Both the position numbers and the translations under genes were made by a program. 60,462 nt of DNA from Rhodocyclales bacterium (GTDB lineage: Bacteria; Pseudomonadota; Gammaproteobacteria; Burkholderiales; Rhodocyclaceae). The stretch lies in assembly GCA_028292485.1 (NCBI GenBank), contig JAQGMG010000033.1, forward strand, positions 1 to 60,462, written 5' to 3'. The notes under the pieces were generated by a model, which was not told the origin of the DNA, did not search any database, and saw only the letters and a list, made by a program, of their open reading frames with translations. Shown in pieces: positions 36,316-44,620 of this stretch. Position 1 is the first letter of the stretch. The number at the start of each line of letters is the position of its first letter.

Positions 36316-37028
36316 AGTTTTATTTGGCTTTGCACACGCAACGCACGCAACACCTCTGAGTCAAACTCACGCCTTGCCAGCACGATGAAGATCAGCGTCG
36401 TGGCGATCATGAAGAGGCTTGGCGTGATCATCCAGGCGAGAATGGCCATGCCGAAGTAATAGGCGCGGATGCCGCGATTGAAGTCGTCGCCTGCGCAGGT
36501 ATTCACGGCTGCCGTGCGCTGCGCGAACAGCTCCAGTTCTTCCGGGTCGCTTTCCTTGGGAGGTACGGCGCCCATGATGATCGAGAGCACGTTGAATTCA
36601 CGCAGTGACCAGGTGAATTTGAAGTACGCCACCACGAATACTGCGATGAGCATCAGCAGCTTGAGCTCCAGTGCTTCGCGCGAGATGGCGTGTGCAAAGG
36701 GCAGTTCGGCGGCGGTCTCGATGAAGCGGTCCAGCGCGCCGAGCGTCGCGAACAGGCCGGCGATGATGTAGATCGAGGTATTGGCGTAGAAGGAAACGCT
36801 GTTCACCAGGTTGCCGACCAGCGCTGCGTCGACGATGCGGTTCTCGCGCACCAGCATCTGCTTGGCCCAACCGAGGCGCAGGCGATGCGTCTCTTCGAGC
36901 AGCGTGATGCGCCCGCGCCAGCCACGATCGACGATGCGCTCGTAGCCGGCCCAGCAAATCATGAACCAGATCAGGCCGGTCCAGTCGAGCCAGGTGAACT
37001 TGGCGAGAAACAACGTGACAAAATTCAT
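36312..37028 (-). CDS. DUF599 family membrane protein
   Basis: 238 residues. Membrane segments near LDWTGLIWFMICWAGY, IYIIAGLFATLGAL, LLMLIAVFVVAYFKF and ILAWMITPSLFMIATTLIFIVL. The pattern RLGWAKQMLVRENRIVDAALVGNLVNSVSFYANTS matches the conserved DUF599 region. Function is not known for the family. GAGGGG about 9 nt upstream supports the start. Its stop codon is inside a dispersed repeat arm, so the last residues may be shaped by the repeat. Confidence 0.85.
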   Translation of the reverse strand: MNFVTLFLAKFTWLDWTGLIWFMICWAGYERIVDRGWRGRITLLEETHRLRLGWAKQMLVRENRIVDAALVGNLVNSVSFYANTSIYIIAGLFATLGALDRFIETAAELPFAHAISREALELKLLMLIAVFVVAYFKFTWSLREFNVLSIIMGAVPPKESDPEELELFAQRTAAVNTCAGDDFNRGIRAYYFGMAILAWMITPSLFMIATTLIFIVLARREFDSEVLRALRVQSQIKL

Positions 37029-37051
37029 CTGTGATAACCCCTCTCAGTACG

Positions 37052-37981
37052 TCACGCCGGGATCAGGAAACGCCGGATGATGTCGATCTGGTCGGCATCC
37101 ATGAGTGCAGGTGCGTGGCCGACATCCGGTATCTCGGCTGCTTCGGCGCGCGGCCCACGCTTTGTCATCTGCTCTACCGTCTCGGCGAGCAGCAGATCGG
37201 ATCTGGCGCCGCGCAGTACGAGCGTCGGGCAATGGATCGCATCGTAGATCGGCCAGATGGCGACATCGGTGGCCGGCATGATGCGAAATGCATCGCCGAT
37301 GCCGGGATCGTAACGCATCTTCCAGACCAGACCGTCCTGCTTCACCGAGTACTCGGTCAGGTGCCGCCACTGCGTATCGCTGAGATTGCCGAAGTCGGCA
37401 CTGACCGCACGAACGAATTGCTCTGCCGCCTCGAAGCTTGGAAAATCCGGCGCGCGGCCGACGTATTCGCCGATGCGCTGTAGAGACGCGCCGGTGATGA
37501 CTGGCCCCACATCGTTGAGCACCATGCGGCGGATCGGGCTGTTCGGCTGGGAGGCAAGCCCCATGCCGATCAGCCCGCCCATCGAGGTACCGACCCAATC
37601 GACTTCCTTGATACCAAGATGGCGCAGCATGAGGAATATGTCCGTCGCATACTGTGGAATCGTGTAGCCGAGCTTGTCGACCAGCCAGTCGCTTTCACCA
37701 CGGCCGACGATATCTGGACAGATGACGCGATAATGCGTGCTCAGTGCCTGCGCCAGGTCATCGAAATCGCGCGCATTGCGCGTCAAGCCATGCACACAGA
37801 CCAGCACACGCGTGTTCGCTGGATCGCCCCACTCCACGCAAGACATGCGATGCACGCCACTCTTGCTGAAACAACGCACATCCCAGCGACGCAAAGGCTT
37901 GTCCGGCGCAACCTGCATCGGCCTGCGACGCACGAACAGGGATTTGATAAAACGAAACAACTTGCTTATTGCTGCTTTCAT
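37052..37981 (-). CDS. Alpha/beta hydrolase
   Basis: 309 residues. The fold is shown by VCVHGLTRNARDFDDL (oxyanion HG), CPDIVGRGESDW, the nucleophile elbow VGTSMGGLIGMGLAS (Ser133), an acid near GARSDLLL and the final His in PDVGHAPAL. The N-terminus is a basic, non-cleaved extension. GGAGTAGGTA directly upstream supports the start at 37981. Probably a cytoplasmic or membrane-associated esterase; substrate unknown. It lies 23 bp upstream of the DUF599 gene and about 29 bp downstream of comEC, all on the minus strand. Confidence 0.85.
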   Translation of the reverse strand: MKAAISKLFRFIKSLFVRRRPMQVAPDKPLRRWDVRCFSKSGVHRMSCVEWGDPANTRVLVCVHGLTRNARDFDDLAQALSTHYRVICPDIVGRGESDWLVDKLGYTIPQYATDIFLMLRHLGIKEVDWVGTSMGGLIGMGLASQPNSPIRRMVLNDVGPVITGASLQRIGEYVGRAPDFPSFEAAEQFVRAVSADFGNLSDTQWRHLTEYSVKQDGLVWKMRYDPGIGDAFRIMPATDVAIWPIYDAIHCPTLVLRGARSDLLLAETVEQMTKRGPRAEAAEIPDVGHAPALMDADQIDIIRRFLIPA

Positions 37982-38010
37982 TACCTACTCCAGTTTGCGC
38001 CGCCATTTAC

Positions 38011-40353
38011 TTATTGGCCGTGCCAGTATCGCCCACGTTCCTGTCTTTCCCAAATGAGCCTTGGCCCCGTATAGATTCCTTCCGCTGGCTCGCCAATCAA
38101 TACGGCACCATTCAGGTCCGAACGCAGTAAAGTGGCTCCAGTATCGGCATAGCGCGCGACCACTTCCGGCGCAGGGTGGTGAAAACGATTGCGATAGCCG
38201 GATGTGAAGATGACGGTAGTCGCACCCACGGCTTCGATGAAGGCCGGTTGCGAAGATGTCTTGCTGCCGTGGTGTGGCGCAACCATCACCGTGCTGCGCA
38301 AGCGCGAGGCATCCCGGGCGAGTATTGCGTTCTCCGATCTCGCCTCGATGTCGGCGGTCAGTAACAAGCTCCAGCGTGCATCACTCACTCGCAGCACGCA
38401 GGAATTGTCGTTGTCCTTGCTTGCCTGCGCGTCCGCTGCAGGGTGCAGCACCTCGAAGTGAACACCATCCCAATCCCACGCGTCGCCACGACGACAAGCG
38501 CGCTGACCATTGGCCTGACGCACCAGCGCGTGCTCGGCAGGCAGGCTGCTCATGAATTCCACGACCGGCATCAGCTTGAGCAACGAAGCCGCCCCGCCGC
38601 TGTGGTCCAGATCGTCATGCGACACGATCATGCGGTCGAGGCGCCCTACACCGGCCGCGCGCAGATAGGGATAGATCACGCGCTCGCCACTATCGGCTTC
38701 CGGCGTGTATTGCGGACCCGTGTCGAACAGCAGATCGTGATTTGCCGTCTGCACATGCACGGCGAGCCCCTGCCCCACGTCGATGACAGCAGCATCGAAG
38801 TGCCCGGCAGTCGGCCGTATTGGTGTCCACGCCAGAAGGGGAAGGAACGCCAGCAACACGGTGCGGCGCGCAGGTACGCCGCGCGGCAACAAGGCCCAGA
38901 AAGCCGCCAATACACCGATTGCAACCAGCCATGCAGGAGGTGCGGCCTGCTGCCAGTTTGCCATCGGCAATGCCGCCAGCCAGGCAAGGAAGTGCATCAA
39001 CAAATCGAGAAGCCAGTGCGCAAATTCGGCGATGCTTGGCATGGGCAGCACCGCAAAGAGTAATGCCAGCGGCGTAACGATGGCACTGATCAATGGAATG
39101 GCCAGGGCATTGGCAAGTGGCGATACGAGCGAAAACTGCTGGAACAGACCAAGCAGCAAAGGCAAGGTCAGGAGAATGATGGCCCACTGCGCCCGCCAAT
39201 GCGCCATGCACCACGCCGTGAACTTGCCGCCCGAACTGACGACTTCGCGTCCGATCCAGAAGAGCACCGCTACGGCGCCGAACGACAGCCAGAAACCCGG
39301 CGACAAGACGGCCCAGGGGTCATAGAGCAATACCACGAAGAGCGCTGAGGTCAGACAACGCACGGCGCCCGTACCCCGCCCGAACCAGATACCGCAGGCC
39401 ACTACGATCAGCATGTATAGCGTGCGTTGCGCCGGCACGCCGAAGCCGGACAACACGACATAGATGAAGGCAGCTAGCGCCCCTGCGGCGACCGCCGCCT
39501 TCTGCGCGGGCAGGCGTAGACTCAGCGCAGGCACGCGTGACCAGGCGTGACGAATGAGCCAGGCGATCAACGCTGCGAAGAGCGTCACATGGCCACCAGA
39601 AATCGACATCAGGTGCGTCACGCCAGTCTGGCTGAACAAGCGCCACTGCGCTGCTGATACAGCAGACTGATCGCCGATGGCCAGCGCGCTCAGCACACCA
39701 ACCCATTGCCCATTTGGCAAGGCACGCTCGAAGCGCTCGCGCACCACCTGCCGCAGTCGCTGAATGCGCGGCAATATGCCGTCGGCAAGATCGTTGGTGC
39801 GTTGTGCCAGATCGCGCGATCTGACATAACCTACCGCGCGAATGTCGCGCTCGAACATCCAGCCCTCGAAATCGAAACCATGCGGGTTGAGATTGCCGTG
39901 CGGGCGGTGCAGACGCACGCTGAGCTGCCACGCCTCACCGGCACGCAGCGCCGGAATCGCCTGCTTGCCATCGGCATACCAGCTCAGTGAAATGTTCTCA
40001 GGCACACCGGGCGGTCGCTGCAGCGCATGAAACAAGAAGCGTGTACCGCGCTCGCCACGATCAGGCAGGTCGGCGATGTAGCCAGACACAACGAGATCCT
40101 GGCCTTCCAGTGCAACAGCGAGGGATTCGGCGAGACGCAGTTCGGCACGCCAGTTGGCATACGCCAGCCCGGTCACAACCGCTGCGATGAACGCCAGCGA
40201 CCACATCGCGCGTCGCCACCCGAGACGACGAGCCAGCAAGCAACCCGGCACCAGCGCGGCGATTGCCCACAGGATCGGGCGCTCTGATGGCAACGTGGAT
40301 TGTTGCTGACACCAGCAGATACCCAGCGCGAAAGCCACGATCAGAAAACGCAT
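38011..40353 (-). CDS. comEC: DNA internalization-related competence protein ComEC/Rec2
   Basis: 780 residues. Order: N-terminal DUF4131 OB-like part (VALEGQDLVVSGYIADLPDRG), the polytopic Competence domain (from WVGVLSALAIGDQSAVSAAQW, HLMSISGGHVTLFAALIAWL), and a C-terminal metallo-beta-lactamase-like domain with SHDDLDHSGGAASLL and MVAPHHGSKTSS. It forms the inner-membrane channel for single-stranded DNA during natural transformation. Together with the type IV pilin it suggests, but does not prove, competence. Full length for the family. Confidence 0.93.
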   Translation of the reverse strand: MRFLIVAFALGICWCQQQSTLPSERPILWAIAALVPGCLLARRLGWRRAMWSLAFIAAVVTGLAYANWRAELRLAESLAVALEGQDLVVSGYIADLPDRGERGTRFLFHALQRPPGVPENISLSWYADGKQAIPALRAGEAWQLSVRLHRPHGNLNPHGFDFEGWMFERDIRAVGYVRSRDLAQRTNDLADGILPRIQRLRQVVRERFERALPNGQWVGVLSALAIGDQSAVSAAQWRLFSQTGVTHLMSISGGHVTLFAALIAWLIRHAWSRVPALSLRLPAQKAAVAAGALAAFIYVVLSGFGVPAQRTLYMLIVVACGIWFGRGTGAVRCLTSALFVVLLYDPWAVLSPGFWLSFGAVAVLFWIGREVVSSGGKFTAWCMAHWRAQWAIILLTLPLLLGLFQQFSLVSPLANALAIPLISAIVTPLALLFAVLPMPSIAEFAHWLLDLLMHFLAWLAALPMANWQQAAPPAWLVAIGVLAAFWALLPRGVPARRTVLLAFLPLLAWTPIRPTAGHFDAAVIDVGQGLAVHVQTANHDLLFDTGPQYTPEADSGERVIYPYLRAAGVGRLDRMIVSHDDLDHSGGAASLLKLMPVVEFMSSLPAEHALVRQANGQRACRRGDAWDWDGVHFEVLHPAADAQASKDNDNSCVLRVSDARWSLLLTADIEARSENAILARDASRLRSTVMVAPHHGSKTSSQPAFIEAVGATTVIFTSGYRNRFHHPAPEVVARYADTGATLLRSDLNGAVLIGEPAEGIYTGPRLIWERQERGRYWHGQ

Positions 40354-40534
40354 GGCTGGAATTTAACCACGAGATACTTGTCTGGATAGGGTCTATCACC
40401 TGCGCAGGCACTCGATTCGACGCAGCATTGCGTCGCACGCCTGCTTTGGCGCAAGCCATGGACTTCAACGCAATCCGCCGGGTGAAGGGTGAACAGACTT
40501 AAAATGTCTTACTGCTGACGACAAGCCGCCACTC

Positions 40535-41086
40535 ATGCGCAAAATTTTCCGCCGATACATGCCCGACCCCGACACACTGGGTAAGAGTCGTCTGTTTTCA
40601 CTGCTCGGCAGCACCCTGCTTCAACCGGGCTTATGGCATCTGAATCGGCGCTCGGCGGCACGCGGCGTTGCCATTGGCATGTTCTGCGGACTCATTCCAG
40701 GGCCGTTCCAGATGCTTGGTGCCGCACTGGCCTGCCTGCCCGTCCGTGCCAATCTGCCCATCGCCCTGGCCACAACCTTCTATACGAACCCGCTGACCAT
40801 CGTGCCGCTCTATCTGGCCGCGTTCAGTATCGGGCGGTTCCTGGGAGGATCGGATGCGCGCTTCGTCATGCCACCCGAGAAAGGCGCTCAATCCTTGTTC
40901 GAATGGGGCCATGCGTTGCTGCAGTGGATGTCGGGCCTTGGGCAGCCCATGGCAGTCGGTTTGCTGGCACTCGCCACGATACTGGCTGTTGCTGGATATG
41001 TTCTGGTACGACTCGCATGGCGGTGGCACGTGCTGCGTGCCTTGCGTCACCGGCGCGCACGGCGGCTCGGCCAATCATCGGTCTGA
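40535..41086 (+). CDS. DUF2062 family membrane protein
   Basis: 183 residues. The family motif is RGVAIGMFCGLIPGPFQML followed by ANLPIALATTFYTNPLTIVPLY; three or four membrane segments are visible, the last LLALATILAVAGYVLVRLAW. DUF2062 proteins have no established role; the gene commonly sits near comEC and lol genes in betaproteobacteria. It is divergent from comEC across 181 bp and convergent with lolD. Confidence 0.88.
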   Translation: MRKIFRRYMPDPDTLGKSRLFSLLGSTLLQPGLWHLNRRSAARGVAIGMFCGLIPGPFQMLGAALACLPVRANLPIALATTFYTNPLTIVPLYLAAFSIGRFLGGSDARFVMPPEKGAQSLFEWGHALLQWMSGLGQPMAVGLLALATILAVAGYVLVRLAWRWHVLRALRHRRARRLGQSSV

Positions 41087-41133
41087 GACATCCGGCCGCA
41101 CACCAGACTCGTGCAGTCGTGCGACAGCGTGAA

Positions 41134-41835
41134 TCAGATAGACAGAATCCCGTCCTGCAGATTGAGCACACGCTGGGCACGTGCGGCAAGTTCCGGGTCA
41201 TGCGTCACGATGACCAAGGCAGTCCCCAGACGCGCATTGAGCGACAACATGAGATCAAACACCGTCGCTGCGGTACGCCGATCCAGATTGCCGGTAGGCT
41301 CGTCAGCCAGGATGCATTTCGGCTCCGTCACCAGCGCGCGCGCAATGGCCGCACGTTGACGTTCGCCACCCGACAACTCGCCCGGCGTGTGCTCGACACG
41401 ATGACCCAGCCCCACTGACTCGAGCATGGCGGCAGCGCGCGCATGCGCTTCCTGACGCGGCATGCGCCGGATGATCAGCGGCATCGCGACATTTTCCAGC
41501 GCAGAGAACTCGGGCAACAGATGATGAAACTGGTAGACGAAGCCCAGCGAGTGATTGCGTATGTCGCCACGCTCGGCCTCCGACTGGGCGTTCATGTCGC
41601 GGCCCATGATGGTGACATTACCGGTACTTGGCGAGTCCAGCCCACCAAGCAGATGCAGTAGCGTGCTCTTGCCTGAGCCGGAGGCGCCGACGATGGCTAC
41701 CGTCTCTCTGGCAGCGATCGTCAAATCTACACCCTTGAGCACCGTCACCGCCGTGGCGCCACCACCGTAGGTCTTGCCCAGGCCGCTGCATGACAAGATG
41801 TTGCCATTGCCATGGCTCGGATTCATGTCATTCAT
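41134..41835 (-). CDS. lolD: Lipoprotein-releasing ABC transporter ATPase
   Basis: 233 residues. Walker [10 protein letters not shown], the LolD-type [20 protein letters not shown], signature LSGGERQR, Walker [13 protein letters not shown]. LolD powers release of lipoproteins from the inner membrane to LolA. The start at 41835 overlaps the lolC stop by 8 bp, so the two are coupled. The window carries many lipoproteins (10212, 32055-33910) that would be clients. Confidence 0.93.
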   Translation of the reverse strand: MNDMNPSHGNGNILSCSGLGKTYGGGATAVTVLKGVDLTIAARETVAIVGASGSGKSTLLHLLGGLDSPSTGNVTIMGRDMNAQSEAERGDIRNHSLGFVYQFHHLLPEFSALENVAMPLIIRRMPRQEAHARAAAMLESVGLGHRVEHTPGELSGGERQRAAIARALVTEPKCILADEPTGNLDRRTAATVFDLMLSLNARLGTALVIVTHDPELAARAQRVLNLQDGILSI

Positions 41836-43096
41836 AGCGCAAAGCCTCGGCAGGATTGATGCGCGACGCACGCCAGCTTGGATAAAGCGTCGCCACCAGC
41901 GTCAGGATGAAAGCGATGACGATGACGCCAATCAGGTCGTGCCATAGCAACTCCGATGGCAGACTGGATATCTGGTACACCTCGCGCGACAGTATCTGGA
42001 AGTGGAACAGGTGCTCGATGAATGGCACGATCGTGTCGATGTTCAGCGCCACCGTTACACCAAAAATGACGCCGATGCCGAGCCCGATGAAGCCCATCAA
42101 TGCGCCCTGCACGACGAAGATCGCCATGATGGAACGCGGGCTTGCACCCAGCGTCCGCAAGATTGCAATGTCGGCGCGCTTGTCCTGCACCGCCATGACG
42201 AGTGCCGAAACGATGTTGAATGCGGCCACAGCGACGATGAGGGAAAGAATGATGAACATCACGTTCTTCTCGATCTGTACGGCGCGGAAGAAGTTGGCGT
42301 GGCTCTGCGTCCAGTCCGTCACGTAAGCCTCCGGCGGCATCTGCACGCCAAGCTTCATGGCCACCTGCGGCGCGTCGAACAGTTCTGCAAGCTTGAGCCG
42401 CACGCCGCTCACGCCGTCACCCATCTGGTACAGCCGTTGTGCGTCCTGCATATGCACGAGCGCCAGACCAACGTCATATTCGTACATACCGGCCTCGAAT
42501 ACGCCGACCACCCGGAACTGTTTAAGTCGCGGCAGCACAGCCGCCGGCGTGACCAGACCCTGCGGCGCGATGAGTGTGACCTTGTCGCCCATCTGCACAC
42601 CCAGCGAACGCGCCAGGTCGATGCCGAGGATGACATCGAATTCGCCGGGCACCAGGTCGCTCAGCTTGCCGGCCTTCATGAACTTGGCGAAATCGGCTAC
42701 CGAATCTTCGAGAGCCGGGTCGATGCCGCGCACGATGGCGCCCTTGACGGTGGCGTCCAGCGAAAACATCGCCTGGGCCTGCACGTAAGGCGCTGCGGCC
42801 TGCACCTGCGGCAGCTTGCGGGCGATGTCGGCGTATTTCTGCCAGTCATGCAACTCGCCCTCGTATGCCGATATCTGCACGTGTGAAGCAACGCCGAGGA
42901 TGCGCGTGCGCAAGTCGCGCTGGAATCCATTCATCACCGACAGCACGATGATCAAGGCGCCGACACCGAGCGCGATGCCTGCCATCGAAACGAAGGAAAT
43001 GAAGGAGACAAAGCCGCCGCCACTGCGCCGGCGCCGGGCTCGCACATAGCGCAAACCAACGGCTAGCTCGAAGGAGCTGAGGATGTTAGAACTCAT
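41828..43096 (-). CDS. lolC: Lipoprotein-releasing ABC transporter permease
   Basis: 422 residues from the ATG at 43096. [31 protein letters not shown] is the LolC/LolE membrane start, followed by a MacB-like periplasmic domain and three C-terminal segments ([40 protein letters not shown]). Only one permease gene accompanies lolD, so it may act as a homodimer (LolF-like) if no other copy exists. The first four codons (M-S-S-N) lie inside the terminal repeat of a MITE-like element. The deduced uninterrupted start would be M-N-I-L-S-S-F-E, with the old ATG at 43371. Confidence 0.92.
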   Translation of the reverse strand: MSSNILSSFELAVGLRYVRARRRRSGGGFVSFISFVSMAGIALGVGALIIVLSVMNGFQRDLRTRILGVASHVQISAYEGELHDWQKYADIARKLPQVQAAAPYVQAQAMFSLDATVKGAIVRGIDPALEDSVADFAKFMKAGKLSDLVPGEFDVILGIDLARSLGVQMGDKVTLIAPQGLVTPAAVLPRLKQFRVVGVFEAGMYEYDVGLALVHMQDAQRLYQMGDGVSGVRLKLAELFDAPQVAMKLGVQMPPEAYVTDWTQSHANFFRAVQIEKNVMFIILSLIVAVAAFNIVSALVMAVQDKRADIAILRTLGASPRSIMAIFVVQGALMGFIGLGIGVIFGVTVALNIDTIVPFIEHLFHFQILSREVYQISSLPSELLWHDLIGVIVIAFILTLVATLYPSWRASRINPAEALRYE

Positions 43097-43362
43097 TTCA
43101 CAGATACCCACGCGTGCGACGGTTCTTTTTCGGGTGCAGGACAAGGCGTGCGGAGCGCTGCTTGGTAGATCCCAAGTGAGCAACGCATAACGCAGTCATG
43201 CGCCCGAAAAAGAGCCGTCCCTCCGGGTTGTGATTCAATGCGGCCCCCGCGTCGTTGCGCTCGTCGTTCAGGGGAACCACCCTGAACTTCCTCGCGGCGC
43301 CTAGCGGGCATCCGCATTGAATCACAACGCATCGCGCGGGTATCTGTGAAATGAGTTCTAAA
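43085..43362. mobile_element. MITE-like non-autonomous element inserted at the start of lolC
   Basis: About 278 bp with 30-bp terminal inverted repeats (43085-43114 and 43333-43362) that differ at two positions. Flanks show a short target duplication (GAT at 43082-43084 and 43363-43365; up to GATGTT with a shifted boundary). Inside are a 20-bp stem 43118-43137/43200-43219 with two mismatches, a perfect 16-bp stem 43228-43243/43312-43327, and an 8-bp hairpin 43266-43273/43280-43287. There is no transposase gene. On the minus strand a frame is open right through it. Related autonomous IS not identified. Confidence 0.8.
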
Positions 43363-43573
43363 GATGTTCATGGCGGGCTGCATGCTACACTGGCCCGCGC
43401 CGTGTTGCACGGCTCGCAGCAAGCGAAATACGAGGATCGGCGCTTTCCCGACAGGTCCGTAGCGCATCGCTTGCAGTAGCAAACTCGCGCATGTCGCGGG
43501 TAGTGCAGTGAAGATGCAATCGGCCGCATCTCCCTTCTTCTGTTTGCTGTGCCGTCTTGTGCACCCTTCACAC

Positions 43574-44620
43574 ATGTCCGCACATACTTCTGTTCTTTGT
43601 GCCATTCCGGGCCTCGTCTGGCCGGCCCCGGGCTTGCACGAAATATTGAGTAGCCTCGACTTGCCCGGTCTATCCACTCTGCTTGCCCGGGCAGAAGTGC
43701 AGCACGCGACGCACATCTCGTTTGACGCCTGGCTTGCAGCCGAATTCGGCCAGCCAGTCAGTCCCCCCTTCGCTGCGATCCGCCTTGCTGGCGAGATGGG
43801 CACGGCACCCGACGCCGGCAGCCTGTGGGTGTGTGCCGACCCCGTCAATCTGCGTTTCGCCCGCCAAAGCCTGCTGCTCGACGGCCCGGCCGCGCTGGAT
43901 CTGCAAGCGCACGAAATGACGAGCCTGTTCGATGATCTCAACAAGAGCTTTGGCGACGCAGGCAAGTTCGTGTGCACATCGCGCTGCGGCTACCTGGCAC
44001 TTGATGCAGCACACGCCGACAAGCTTGCTACGACTCTCTCTCCTTTGTGTGATGTCGAAAACCGCCCTGTCACCCACTTCCAGCCGCAAGGCAAACACGC
44101 TGACTGGTGGTCGCGGCTGTCCAATGAGCTGCAAGTCTTTTGTCATAATCATGCAGTGAATGCGGCGCGCGAAGCACGTGGCGCGCCGGGGCTCAATGCG
44201 TTGTGGTTGTGGGGCGCAGGTATGGCACCAGCAACGCTGGCAGCACCGGCTGCACGACTTGCCGCGCACCTGGTGAATCCACAACCGCTGCTAGCCGGTC
44301 TGGCCCGCCTTGCGCAGACCAAGCTCGAAGTTTTCGAGCCGCAACACGCTGCCGAATGGCTCGTAGTAGACGCGCTTTTCGAGCCGGCGCAGCAACGCGA
44401 CGCAGCACGCTGGGCGCAGGCCTTGCAGACGCTCGATGCCGAAGTCCTCGTCCCCTTGGCAAAGCAATTGCGCGAACGCAAGATCGCTCGCTTGACCATC
44501 ATCTCGCCGGGCGATTCCACCCTGGCGCGCTTCGACATCAGCCCCCCGCCGCGTTGGCAGATATGGCAAAACCGCGCCAGTAAAGCCCGCCTTCTCGCGG
44601 CTCTCGGATATCCAGCATGA
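43574..44620 (+). CDS. RpfE-like conserved protein upstream of recJ
   Basis: 348 residues from the ATG at 43574 (the frame is open to 43508 but the family begins near SVLCAIPGLVWPAP). The LWVCADPVNLRFARQSLLL block and the C-terminal PPRWQIWQNRASKARLL resemble the RpfE/phosphoglycerate-mutase-like proteins found beside recJ in betaproteobacteria and Xanthomonas. No catalytic motif is evident and the role is unknown. The stop overlaps the recJ start (ATGA). The start has no good ribosome binding site. The MITE-like element is about 210 bp upstream. Confidence 0.72.
   Translation: MSAHTSVLCAIPGLVWPAPGLHEILSSLDLPGLSTLLARAEVQHATHISFDAWLAAEFGQPVSPPFAAIRLAGEMGTAPDAGSLWVCADPVNLRFARQSLLLDGPAALDLQAHEMTSLFDDLNKSFGDAGKFVCTSRCGYLALDAAHADKLATTLSPLCDVENRPVTHFQPQGKHADWWSRLSNELQVFCHNHAVNAAREARGAPGLNALWLWGAGMAPATLAAPAARLAAHLVNPQPLLAGLARLAQTKLEVFEPQHAAEWLVVDALFEPAQQRDAARWAQALQTLDAEVLVPLAKQLRERKIARLTIISPGDSTLARFDISPPPRWQIWQNRASKARLLAALGYPA

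Noticed and set aside
36024-36359. 111-residue plus-strand frame over the msrB fragment and repeat B
   Set aside because: It is in a different frame from the msrB fragment and runs through the palindromic repeat; no protein features.
43093-43977. 294-residue minus-strand open frame upstream of lolC
   Set aside because: It overlaps the rpfE-like gene on the opposite strand and the MITE-like element; composition is rich in Arg and Cys and shows no family features. Only its last 92 codons matter, as the read-through from the old lolC start.
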